Shown piece by piece: positions 1-8,027 of a stretch of 64,000 nucleotides of DNA (positions are counted from its first letter, which is position 1; each line of letters opens with the position of its first letter). The notes beneath the pieces were generated by a model, which did not search any database, had not been told where the DNA came from, and saw only the letters and a program-made list of their open reading frames with translations. Both the position numbers and the translations under genes were made by a program. Location of the stretch: positions 2,005,330-2,069,329 of the forward strand of contig JAJEEG010000006.1 in assembly GCA_022821085.1 (NCBI GenBank). Direction: 5' to 3'. Origin of the DNA: Candidatus Latescibacterota bacterium (lineage in GTDB: Bacteria > JAAXHH01).

Positions 1-557
1 TGGAAAGGCGCGAACTGAAGCCCCGAAAGGCCGTGTACGCGGATCGCCCGTTCCAGTTTCTCGATCGCGTCGCCGGTCCGGTCGGGAATCCACCATTCGG
101 GCACCTGGACCAGTCCCTGGATCCGCCGCGGATAGCGCCGGCAGCAGGTCGCGATGAACTCGTCGTCGAGTCCCATGTACGGCGTGCGGTGCAGGAGGGC
201 CCGGTCGACACCCGCGTAGTCCATTTCCGCCACCAGATATTCCACGGTGAAGGAGAAATCCTCCGTCCACGGCGGCAGGGCCTGCTTTACATAATCCTCG
301 CCATCTACCGTCCACTCCGCCAGGCCGTGTTCTCCGGTGCGGAAGTCCGCATCCCGCAAGCCCTCGAAACGCCACGGGCGGCCTGGATCGTAAAGCCCCG
401 TGGCGTCGGCGGGAGCGCGGTCTTCGCGCCGCCAGACGGGCTGTTGGCGCGCCTGGGCCATGAACAGCTGCAAATGGCGCCGAAATTCTGCACGATTGTC
501 GAAACCACCGATATCGCGCGGCTTAGGGAAACAGTAGGCGTGTCCGTCGTAGATCAT
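1..557 (-). CDS. Amidohydrolase-2 family metal-dependent hydrolase (N-terminal part, cut by window edge)
   Basis: About 185 codons are visible, starting at the ATG at 557 (MIYDGHAYCFPKPRD) and running off the left edge of the window. The opening (D-G-H-A-Y-C-F), the stretch VEYLVAEMDYAGVDRALLHR, and the later RIQGLVQVP segment match the TIM-barrel amidohydrolase-2 family (PF04909), whose members hydrolyse or decarboxylate small carbon acids in the cytoplasm. Family members usually have an N-terminal H-x-H metal motif; here only one histidine (H6) is seen in DGHAYC, so metal binding may differ. No clear Shine-Dalgarno precedes the start; a TATAAA box lies about 10 bases upstream, so a leaderless message is possible. 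The substrate is unknown. Confidence 0.75.
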   Translation of the reverse strand, partial: MIYDGHAYCFPKPRDIGGFDNRAEFRRHLQLFMAQARQQPVWRREDRAPADATGLYDPGRPWRFEGLRDADFRTGEHGLAEWTVDGEDYVKQALPPWTEDFSFTVEYLVAEMDYAGVDRALLHRTPYMGLDDEFIATCCRRYPRRIQGLVQVPEWWIPDRTGDAIEKLERAIRVHGLSGLQFAPF

Positions 558-620
558 GTTTTTGTCTTTATAGTAAGCGGCCTATTGACAGACTGATCCA
601 AAAACCGACTACAAATCGCC

Positions 621-650
621 TTTACATTTAAGCAATCATACTTCATTATA
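621..650 (+). promoter_or_regulatory. Possible promoter for the DUF4258/DUF2283 pair
   Basis: TTTACA (621-626) and ATTATA (645-650) are separated by 18 bp in an AT-richer stretch, about 60 bases before the first ATG of the pair. The match is by eye and moderate. Confidence 0.35.
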
Positions 651-712
651 CCTATGGTGTTCTAAATGGCGAAGGGCAGGCTTCTTAAATTGCAGAACCC
701 GATTTAATTAAG

Positions 713-853
713 ATGGAATATACTGCACACGCCCTTCGTGTCATAAAGGAACGAAAAATCCACTTGGAGTGGATAGATAGAGCAGTATCAGACTATGAAA
801 CTCCAAGTAGACAAAGATGCAGACGCTCTTTATTTGCGTCTCGACGATTCTAA
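713..853 (+). pseudogene. DUF4258-like fragment, truncated at the C-terminus
   Basis: ATG 713 opens a 46-residue frame whose first 30 residues (MEYTAHALRVIKERKI then HLEWIDRAVSD) look like the start of a DUF4258 protein: an H-A-L helix followed by the I-x-x-E-W-I segment. Family members normally continue for another 30-50 residues of beta strands. Here the frame instead runs into the DUF2283 gene in another frame and stops at 851-853. DUF4258 and DUF2283 genes are often neighbours and are sometimes suspected of being toxin-antitoxin-like, but no function is established. I infer a deletion that removed the 3' half and fused the fragment to its partner. It is too short to be certain it is translated. 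Confidence 0.5.
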
Positions 854-995
854 CATCGTCGAGTCTGTGGAAGTCTCACCTGGGGTCGTACTCGACTACA
901 ACGAGTCGAACGAAGTGGTGGGCGTGGAATTGCTTCAGCTTTCGAAACGCTCTGCTAACCTGAACCTCTCCGCACTAGAATTCGAAACAGCTTGA
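795..995 (+). CDS. DUF2283 family protein
   Basis: A 66-residue protein covering the whole DUF2283 domain: the D-x-D-A-D-A-L-Y-L-R-L opening, then V-S-P-G-V-V-L-D-Y, then V-V-G-V-E-L-L near residue 48. The family is small, cytoplasmic and of unknown function. It overlaps the DUF4258-like fragment by 59 bp in a different frame, so translation may be coupled. Codon use and base composition are AT-richer than the neighbours, suggesting recent transfer of the 600-1150 stretch. The start at 795 fits the family length. Confidence 0.7.
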   Translation: MKLQVDKDADALYLRLDDSNIVESVEVSPGVVLDYNESNEVVGVELLQLSKRSANLNLSALEFETA

Positions 996-1167
996 GCAAG
1001 TCCGTTTGCTGTGATACTCCCTCCCGGTAATTGAAAGCTCACCCGATTACTTTAGTGTATTTTCCTATCTTAACAAAGATGCCAGACCGACTATCTCGGT
1101 GCTCGCAAACTACTTGCAACTGTTCTGCTAGCCCTGGAAGATACACCGTCCAAACGCCGGATAGTTC

Positions 1168-1977
1168 ATGTCAATGACCAAAACCCCCGCTACGCCCGGC
1201 CATCCCACGGACGCCGAACGCTTCCTCTTCGACACCAACGGTTACCTGGTACTGGAGGATTTCCTACCGGAATCCCTGGTCGATTCGCTGAACGCCGCGC
1301 TGGCTCGGACGATCGCCCGCCGGCGCGATCCCGATTTCAAACGAGCGCACGAACCGGCCTTCGCCGACCGGCTGGGCAGGGCCAACGCGCGGGTCATGCA
1401 CCTGCTGGCCGAAGACCCGATCTTTCTGGACATGCTCGACTACGAGCCGATGATGGCCTACGTCCACGGCCTGTTCAACGAGATGCCCCACCTGCATTCC
1501 ACGGATGCCTTCTACGAGATCGAACCTGGGGAACACCACGGACAGGGCTGGCATACGGACGGGATCCAGGACGGATTCCGTGACTTCCGGCCGCACGTTC
1601 CGTTATTGCAGTTCAAGATCGGGTATTACTTGAGCGACATGTCCGAACCCGACCAGGGCAACCTGAACCTCGTTCCCGGCAGCCACAAGTCCCTGGTAGA
1701 GCCTGACGCGGCGGACGGCATGCCTGGCGCAGTGCAGATCTGCGGGCGGCCCGGCACGGCCGTGCTCTTCCATAACGGGGTATTGCATTCGGCCGGTCCG
1801 TTCACGCGCCGCGGGGGCAAGCGGGTGATCCTGTACTACGGATACGAACACCCCTGGATGCTGGCGTGCGCTGAACAGTGGCGGTACGACAGGGACTTCC
1901 TGAACAGCCTCACCCCGGCGCGGCGGCGTTTCTTCCACGGTTTCGTCTTCGACCCGCCGGAATACCGCTGGGGTTGA
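1168..1977 (+). CDS. Phytanoyl-CoA dioxygenase (PhyH) family protein
   Basis: A 269-residue Fe(II)/2-oxoglutarate dioxygenase of the PhyH family. The N-terminus has the typical F-x-x-x-G-Y-L-V-L-E-D-F-L segment. The iron facial triad is visible as H-T-D in GQGWHTDG (about residues 127-134) and a distal histidine in FHNGVLHSAGPF (about 200-211); an arginine follows for 2-oxoglutarate binding. These enzymes hydroxylate small molecules in the cytoplasm; the substrate cannot be read from sequence. ATG 1168 is used, with a second in-frame ATG two codons on. The gene ends tail to tail with, and 68 bp inside, the protease gene on the other strand. Confidence 0.85.
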   Translation: MSMTKTPATPGHPTDAERFLFDTNGYLVLEDFLPESLVDSLNAALARTIARRRDPDFKRAHEPAFADRLGRANARVMHLLAEDPIFLDMLDYEPMMAYVHGLFNEMPHLHSTDAFYEIEPGEHHGQGWHTDGIQDGFRDFRPHVPLLQFKIGYYLSDMSEPDQGNLNLVPGSHKSLVEPDAADGMPGAVQICGRPGTAVLFHNGVLHSAGPFTRRGGKRVILYYGYEHPWMLACAEQWRYDRDFLNSLTPARRRFFHGFVFDPPEYRWG

Positions 1978-2401
1978 TCGGACGACGCGTCGCATTACGC
2001 TTCAGCATGATGCCCGGGAGCCGTTTCAGTCTTTCATTGCGAGGATCGATCTCGAATCCGCCGGACTCCAGGGCGGTCACGCCGAATAGTGGTTCCGTCC
2101 CTTCCGGGCCATAGGCTAAGGTCCCGCCAACGATCACTCCTTCGAACTCGGTCTCGGCGACCGTTGCTTCCAACGTCACCGGGTTGCCGTCCGCGAATAC
2201 GTAGTCGCGACTTCCCCTCGGTTTGAGGCCAATTGCTTCGAGGGTTCCCCTTGGCACAAGCGAGTCGAACGCCCCGGTATCGACCATGAACTTGCCTGTC
2301 CAACTACGCTGCGGCTCCGCGGGATTACGGATCGTCACATCGACATAAGTGGTGCCCGTACTAACATCCCTCTTGCTTGCGTATTCCATTTGATGATTCA
2401 A
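1910..2401 (-). CDS. Retropepsin-like aspartyl protease family protein
   Basis: A 163-residue frame with the clan AA aspartic protease core: FMVDTGAFDSLVP (catalytic D-T-G, about residues 40-52), then YVFADGNPVTLEATVAETEF and a hydrophobic-glycine segment ending in LFGVTALESGGFEID. Such single-domain bacterial proteins probably act as homodimers. The recognisable fold ends near KRLPGIMLKR; the last 25-28 residues are Arg/Pro-rich and are read antisense through the 3' end of the dioxygenase gene, so they look like a read-through tail. The start could be MNHQ (2401) or the next methionine (2389); neither has a strong Shine-Dalgarno. Confidence 0.7.
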   Translation of the reverse strand: MNHQMEYASKRDVSTGTTYVDVTIRNPAEPQRSWTGKFMVDTGAFDSLVPRGTLEAIGLKPRGSRDYVFADGNPVTLEATVAETEFEGVIVGGTLAYGPEGTEPLFGVTALESGGFEIDPRNERLKRLPGIMLKRNATRRPINPSGIPAGRRRNRGRNAAAPG

Positions 2402-2496
2402 ATCATTCCGGATGATCCGACGTGCCCTGTCATAGAATGTAGTCGAAATTCACCTTGTTTCTATTCGACTTTTTTCTGAAGTGTACTTTGATCGGG

Positions 2497-2538
2497 TGTA
2501 CATTGGCCTATATGTACATTGGCTATGTGTACATTGGG
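2497..2538 (+). repeat. Three direct repeats of TGTACATTGG upstream of the LRR lipoprotein
   Basis: TGTACATTGG followed by a C/G-CTAT stretch occurs at 2497-2506, 2513-2522 and 2528-2537, at 15-16 bp spacing. The array lies 78 bp before the lipoprotein start and in the gap between two divergent genes. It could be a set of regulator binding sites or a simple tandem duplication. Confidence 0.7.
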
Positions 2539-2615
2539 CTATGTTAAGAAATGGAACAATCCAAAAACGCAGTAACACGCATGATCCTCGACACGTATTG
2601 CCAAGGAATCTTGCC

Positions 2616-5600
2616 ATGAGGTTTCGTTTCGTTCCACTCGTCCTCTCGGTCATTGTCCTTTCGACGTGCGGCAGGGAAAGCCCCACGGAACCGCCACTGG
2701 CGGCAGGCATCACGGTATCGCCAACCGAAGCCGTACTGGATGCAATCGGCGCGACCGTGCAGTTCACCGCGTCGGTACGGGACGGGAACGACCGGGCGAT
2801 AGTAAACGCCGCCGTGACGTGGACCAGCGGAAACACCGAAGTGGCCACCGTCACGGACGACGGCCTGGTCACGGCCCTGAGAAACGGTTCCGCGGTCGTC
2901 ACGGCCGTTTCCGGGCAATTCCATGCGACTGCCGCCGTCACGGTATCGCAGACGGTCGCCCGCATCGAGCTCGCGCCCGCAAGCGTGACATTGACGATGA
3001 CGGACGGGGCGCTGCGGGTGGACGCCGCGGCGAAAGACAGGAACGGCCACCTGGTGCCGAACGCGCGACTGGTCTGGGCAAGCAGCGATCCCCTCGTCGT
3101 CTCGGTGAACGCACTGGGCGTCCTCGAGGCGCAGTCGAACGGCAACGCCCGGATCACCGCTTCTTCCGGGGACGTATCGGCAAGCGTGGAAGTCACGGTC
3201 TCGGGATTCGGACCGGACGCGCCGGAACGCGCCGCCCTGGTCGCGCTGTACAACGGGACCGGCGGACCGGAATGGACGCTCGCCACAAGCTGGTTGAGCG
3301 ACGCCCCTCTGGCCGAGTGGCACGGGGTGGTGACCGATGCCGAAGGAAGGGTGGTCGAACTGCTGCTCGACAGGAACGGCATGACGGGCGCGATCTCTTC
3401 GGAATTGTTCCGACTGGAGAGGCTCCGGTCTCTTTCACTCGCGGGCAATCGTTTGACCGGCAGCATCCCCCCCGGAATCGGACGACTCACCAGGCTGGAG
3501 GTGCTGGAGGTTTCCTTCAACCGGTTGACGGGTAGCATACCGCCCGAAATCGGGCGGCTCACCAGGCTCAGGGTACTCGCAGCCAGGGGCAATAACTTCT
3601 CGCACGGACCGTTGCCCCTTGCCATGACCCATCTCGACAACCTCGAAACGCTGAGGCTTGACAGGACATTCCTTTGCGCGCCGCTGGACGCGGATTTCCA
3701 GGCCTGGCTCGGTACAATTAGCGACGTTGCAGTGGACCATTGCGAGGACCTGGAGCGAAGCGCGCTGATCGCGTTGTTCAACGCAGCGGACGGGCTGAAC
3801 TGGACGGAACGGGACAACTGGCTTACCGGCGCGCCCCTGGGCACCTGGCACGGCGTTGCGACCAATGATTCAGGCCAGGTGGCGGGTCTGGATCTGGAAG
3901 ACAACAACCTGAAGGGAACGCTGCCGTCCCGGCTGGGAGATCTCCTATCGCTAAACGTACTGGACCTGTCGAACAACCCCGGGCTGGCGGGACCGCTGCC
4001 TGCGTCGCTGGCTGGTCTCGGCCTGACGGTCCTCAGGTTGGACGGAACAGGTCTTTGCGCGCCGCCGGACCCCGATTACCAGGCCTGGCTGGCCACCGTC
4101 GGCGATATACGGGTCGTCAACTGTCCCTCTGCCGTCACCCCCGACCGGGTGGCATTGACCGCGCTATACGGCGAAGCGGGCGGCGCGAACTGGCAGGCGG
4201 CCGCCAACTGGCTCAGCGAAGCGCCGCTGCGAGACTGGCACGGCGTCGAGACCGATGACGAAGGATACGTGACCTCCATCGACCTAGGTTACAATAACCT
4301 GAAAGGGCGGCTGCCTCCGGAATTGGCGCTGATGGACCGGCTGGAAACGTTGCGTCTCATCGGCAACGGCCTGACCGGGCACATTCCACCCGAACTCGCA
4401 CGTCTCGACCGACTCGCCACGTTGGATCTCTCGGTGAACCTGCTGACGGGGCCCATTCCGCCTGAACTGGGACGGCTGGGAAACCTCTCCGTCCTCGACC
4501 TCTCCGCCAACAGGATGACCGGGTCCATTCCATCCGAACTGGGACGACTCGACCGGCTCTCCGTCCTCGATCTCGGGCTCAACCGGTTCCACGGACCCGT
4601 GCCGCCGGAACTAGGGAACCTCCGCAGCCTCGGGCGGCTGACGCTCTCTTCCAACCAATTTACGGGTCCCGTTCCCCCCGAACTGGGGAGATTGGCAAGC
4701 CTCTCCATCCTCAACCTCCGCAACAACGGGCTGACGGGCCAGGTCCCACCCGAGCTGGGTCGCCTGGAAAACCTCGAGTATGTAAACCTCTCAACCAACG
4801 AGTTGACGGGCCCCGTTCCGTCGGAGCTGGGCCGATTGACAAGCCTCGAGGACCTGGAACTCTCCGACAACGAGTTTACCGGTCCCGTTCCACCCGCACT
4901 GGGAAGGCTGGCAAACCTTGAGGAACTGGACCTTTCCACCAACGAGTTGACGGGCCCCATTCCATCCGAACTGGGAAGACTGGAAAACCTCGTCACACTG
5001 AGTCTGGCATCGAATCGTCTGAGCGGGTCGGTGCCGCCCGAACTGGGCACGCTCGGAAAGCTCAGGACGCTGAGCCTTTCCGGAAACGCCACGCTGTCGG
5101 GGCCGCTGCCGCACGCGTTACTCAACCTCAACCTGGCCTCCCTGCTGCTGGCCGGCACGGAACTTTGCGCGGCCATGGACACCGAGACCCAGACGTGGTT
5201 ACGTGAAATAGATGAAAGGCGCGTATCCGACTGCGGTGACGCCATCGCGCGCGTCGCGTCCGCGTATCTTACGCAGGCGGTGCAATCCCTCGAAAACCCG
5301 GTGCCCCTGGTTGCCGGCAAGCCCGCGCTCCTGCGCGTCTTCTTGACGAACGGCGGCGTTGCCGACGCCCGGCGGCCGGCGGTACGCACCACGTTCTACC
5401 GGAACGATCGCCCGGTGCACACGGTCGACATACCGGGTCGAGACGAACCTTTGCCGGACCGCCCGGAGGAAGGCGACCTCGCGTCGTCATCCAATGCCGC
5501 GGTACCGGCCGAAGTCGTTCGACCGGGCCTGGAAATGGTGATCGAAATCGATCCCGGCGGAATGCCGGATTCCGCTTCGGACGCCGGACACGGCCTGCCG

Positions 5601-6725
5601 CCTGACGGTCGCCGCCTGCCGCCTGACGGCCGGCTGGCCGTCGAGGTGACGGAGGTGCCGCCTCTCGATCTTACCCTGGTCCCGTTCCTGTGGTCGCCGG
5701 ATCCGGACTGGACACTCACGGACTACGCCGCGGGCCTGTCGCCCGATGACGAACTGTTCAGGATGACCCGGGAGACGCTGCCGGTCGGTGACTTGCGGCT
5801 GAACGTACGCGAACCCGTTTGGACCTCGATCAAGTCCGAGGCGAAAAACACCATATCGATCCTGGTCGAGGTCTTCGTGGTTCGCATCCTGGACGGCGCC
5901 CAGGGACACTATATGGGCATCATCCCGGCCAGCGAACGCGTGGGCGTCGCCGCCATCCCCGGAAAATACGGCGTGTCGGCACTGAACGGAAACATCATTG
6001 CCCATGAACTCGGACACAATATGAACCTGGGGCACGCGCCCTGCGGCGGTCCGTCCGGGGTGGATCCTGACTACCCCTATTTCGATGGGACTACCGGCGC
6101 ATGGGGATTCGACATTCAATCGGGATCGCTGGTGTCGCCGCAAAACTACGACCTGATGAGTTACTGCAGCCCCGACTGGATCAGCGACTTCCACTTCACC
6201 AAGGCGCTGATCTATCGGCGGTCCGAGGAAACGCCCGTCCCGGCGGCGCGCGCCGCTTCCGCGACCAGCCTGCTGATATGGGGCGAAGTGAACGACGTGG
6301 GCGAACTGATCATCCATCCGGCCTTCGCAGTCGACGTCCCGCCCGTCCTGCCGGAGACCGGCGGTCCGTATCGTATCAACGGTGAAGACGAAGCGGGGAA
6401 CACGCTGTTCGACCTGTCCTTCGGCACGGCGGACATCGCGGACGCGGCCGGGAGCGTCTTCGCCTTCGTACTTCCCGTCCGTCCTGACTGGCTCGGTCGA
6501 TTGGATCGTATCGCATTTTCCGGGCCGGAAGGAGTAAAGGCGATAGATCGGGAAGGAGGGCCGGCCGCCGCGATCATGCTGGACCGGACCACCGGTGCGG
6601 TCCGAGGCATCCTCCGGGACTGGCTGGACCCGGGCGGTTCTCCATCGTTCGCCCGTCGCGTGGTGCCGGACGGGGATTACGAAGTCCTGGTCAGCCGCGG
6701 CATCCCGGACTCGCGTCCACGGTAG
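2616..6725 (+). CDS. Large BIG2 / leucine-rich-repeat lipoprotein with C-terminal zinc metalloprotease domain
   Basis: A 1369-residue secreted protein. The start at 2616 gives a lipoprotein signal (hydrophobic LVLSVIVL then LSTCG, lipobox cysteine about residue 18). Residues about 28-190 are two BIG2-like Ig domains. Three modules opening with ALxALYxxxGGxxW and a WHGV motif start near residues 204, 379 and 509 and lead into long GxIPxELGxLxxL leucine-rich repeats up to about 860. The C-terminal part holds HELGHNMNLGH (residues 1130-1140), a full HExxHxxxxxH zincin site, and a DLMSY Met-turn. I infer a surface-anchored protease with LRR recognition. A 21-bp in-frame duplication (LPPDGRR/LPPDGRL) lies at 5594-5635. 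Earlier in-frame starts would read the upstream repeats and lack a signal peptide. Confidence 0.85.
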   Translation: MRFRFVPLVLSVIVLSTCGRESPTEPPLAAGITVSPTEAVLDAIGATVQFTASVRDGNDRAIVNAAVTWTSGNTEVATVTDDGLVTALRNGSAVVTAVSGQFHATAAVTVSQTVARIELAPASVTLTMTDGALRVDAAAKDRNGHLVPNARLVWASSDPLVVSVNALGVLEAQSNGNARITASSGDVSASVEVTVSGFGPDAPERAALVALYNGTGGPEWTLATSWLSDAPLAEWHGVVTDAEGRVVELLLDRNGMTGAISSELFRLERLRSLSLAGNRLTGSIPPGIGRLTRLEVLEVSFNRLTGSIPPEIGRLTRLRVLAARGNNFSHGPLPLAMTHLDNLETLRLDRTFLCAPLDADFQAWLGTISDVAVDHCEDLERSALIALFNAADGLNWTERDNWLTGAPLGTWHGVATNDSGQVAGLDLEDNNLKGTLPSRLGDLLSLNVLDLSNNPGLAGPLPASLAGLGLTVLRLDGTGLCAPPDPDYQAWLATVGDIRVVNCPSAVTPDRVALTALYGEAGGANWQAAANWLSEAPLRDWHGVETDDEGYVTSIDLGYNNLKGRLPPELALMDRLETLRLIGNGLTGHIPPELARLDRLATLDLSVNLLTGPIPPELGRLGNLSVLDLSANRMTGSIPSELGRLDRLSVLDLGLNRFHGPVPPELGNLRSLGRLTLSSNQFTGPVPPELGRLASLSILNLRNNGLTGQVPPELGRLENLEYVNLSTNELTGPVPSELGRLTSLEDLELSDNEFTGPVPPALGRLANLEELDLSTNELTGPIPSELGRLENLVTLSLASNRLSGSVPPELGTLGKLRTLSLSGNATLSGPLPHALLNLNLASLLLAGTELCAAMDTETQTWLREIDERRVSDCGDAIARVASAYLTQAVQSLENPVPLVAGKPALLRVFLTNGGVADARRPAVRTTFYRNDRPVHTVDIPGRDEPLPDRPEEGDLASSSNAAVPAEVVRPGLEMVIEIDPGGMPDSASDAGHGLPPDGRRLPPDGRLAVEVTEVPPLDLTLVPFLWSPDPDWTLTDYAAGLSPDDELFRMTRETLPVGDLRLNVREPVWTSIKSEAKNTISILVEVFVVRILDGAQGHYMGIIPASERVGVAAIPGKYGVSALNGNIIAHELGHNMNLGHAPCGGPSGVDPDYPYFDGTTGAWGFDIQSGSLVSPQNYDLMSYCSPDWISDFHFTKALIYRRSEETPVPAARAASATSLLIWGEVNDVGELIIHPAFAVDVPPVLPETGGPYRINGEDEAGNTLFDLSFGTADIADAAGSVFAFVLPVRPDWLGRLDRIAFSGPEGVKAIDREGGPAAAIMLDRTTGAVRGILRDWLDPGGSPSFARRVVPDGDYEVLVSRGIPDSRPR
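5594..5635 (+). repeat. In-frame 21-bp duplication in the LRR protease
   Basis: Two 21-bp units (5594-5614, 5615-5635) encode LPPDGRR and LPPDGRL in the linker before the protease domain. The unit length keeps the frame. Confidence 0.75.
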
Positions 6726-6843
6726 CATCACCGGTAGCGATGGTTGCATGCCGAGACCCAGCGGCTGGTACGCCGGCCCGTCGATACCGTACGACAGATA
6801 GATAAGCCGGTTCAAAAAACTGTTCCGGGCATCGCATATGGGG

Positions 6844-6849
6844 TATAAT
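6844..6849 (+). promoter_or_regulatory. Possible -10 box upstream of the M23 peptidase
   Basis: A perfect TATAAT sits at 6844-6849 with no good -35. If used, it gives a leader of about 110 bases that contains CCGGACCGGTC-type repeats and an inverted repeat (CAGGTC...GACCTG). Confidence 0.35.
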
Positions 6850-6966
6850 ACCGGGTATAGCCCGGACCGGTCGTGTCGTCCAGGTCGGGGGTGCCGCCGA
6901 GACCTGAGTTATCACCCGGACCGGTCCCTGAATAAGCCCGGATCGACCCGAATTCCGCCCTGATTC

Positions 6967-8016
6967 ATGAATATTGTTCTTACTCTGGCTTTGACCGCCG
7001 TCTGCCTGGGTGGCGAAACCTTCTTCCACGCACCACGGAACTATCTGGGAGAGCGGGCTTTCTCGCTTCGCCTTTCCGATGAGCGGGTGTCGAACGGCCA
7101 CACCCTGTTGCTGCAGTACATCCCTGGTGGTCCTGATCAGGAAGCCAGTGGCAGCCCCGGCGAGGAAGCCGGTCCCGTGGCCAACCTTCCGGCAGCGCGG
7201 GCCGATCTCGACGGCTCGGCCGGTCCTGGCCCGGCCGGTCGCGCGGCTGAACTGACCGTTTGGGCGGGTGCCCGGTCCCATCGCCTGTACCCTCATCCGA
7301 CCAAACCCGAAGGTGTTCTATTCGCCCTGATCGGCATTCCCTATCGGGCGGTGCCGGGACCGGATACCGTGTACGTGGAATGGACCGAGAGCGACCGGAT
7401 CTTCGATCGGGAACTCCCGTTCGCCATAATCGCCGGCCCGTACCGGTCGGAGCAGATCCGCGGCGTGCCGCAGAGCCGGGTCACACCCTCGGTTGCGGAC
7501 TTTCGGCGCATCGCGCGGGAACAGAGGATCATCGCCGCGGCGTACGAGGCGGTACGGGATACGGTGATGATGGAAGACACGTTCCGTTACCCTGTGGAAA
7601 AGAAGACCATCACCAGTCCGTACGGGACTCGCAGGGTGTTCAACGGACAGCTTCGCAGCTATCACGGCGGCCTCGACCTGCGGGCCTACGAGGGCACGCC
7701 CCTGTACGCCGCCCAGTCCGGCGTGGTCAAACTGGCGCAGAACCTGTTCTATTCGGGCAACCACGTCCTCGTCGAACACGGCATGGGCATCCACACCGGG
7801 TATTCGCACATGAGCCGGCTGTACGTGAAAGAAGGGGACGAGGTGTCCCGGGGACAGTTGCTGGGACTGTCGGGGGCCACGGGCCGGGTGACCGCCGCGC
7901 ACCTGCACTGGACGGTGAACGTGGACGGCGTGGGGGTCAGTCCGCTCCAGTTCACCGAGATCCTGGCCATGCTGTACCAGAAACCCGTCGAGGTGCGTAA
8001 TCCGAATGACGGCTGA
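6967..8016 (+). CDS. Exported M23 family metallopeptidase (LytM/peptidoglycan endopeptidase-like)
   Basis: A 349-residue protein with a short N-terminal hydrophobic signal, a beta-rich middle with a GP/GS-rich variable loop (residues about 50-90), and a C-terminal peptidase_M23 domain. Zinc ligands are visible: H233 and D237 in YHGGLDLR, and H312/H314 in HLHW. The intermediate segments (GTPLYAAQSGVV, HTGYSHM) also match. M23 enzymes cut peptide crosslinks of peptidoglycan in the periplasm. It ends 11 bp before a solute-binding protein gene on the same strand, so the two are probably co-transcribed. Confidence 0.9.
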   Translation: MNIVLTLALTAVCLGGETFFHAPRNYLGERAFSLRLSDERVSNGHTLLLQYIPGGPDQEASGSPGEEAGPVANLPAARADLDGSAGPGPAGRAAELTVWAGARSHRLYPHPTKPEGVLFALIGIPYRAVPGPDTVYVEWTESDRIFDRELPFAIIAGPYRSEQIRGVPQSRVTPSVADFRRIAREQRIIAAAYEAVRDTVMMEDTFRYPVEKKTITSPYGTRRVFNGQLRSYHGGLDLRAYEGTPLYAAQSGVVKLAQNLFYSGNHVLVEHGMGIHTGYSHMSRLYVKEGDEVSRGQLLGLSGATGRVTAAHLHWTVNVDGVGVSPLQFTEILAMLYQKPVEVRNPNDG

Positions 8017-8027
8017 ACGGGGTAGTC

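Noticed and set aside
33-596. 187-codon plus-strand frame at the left edge
   Set aside because: The minus strand encodes a recognisable amidohydrolase N-terminus across the same bases.
2450-3976. 508-codon frame antisense to the LRR protease
   Set aside because: A Ser/Arg-rich shadow of the LRR repeats; no signal or domain.
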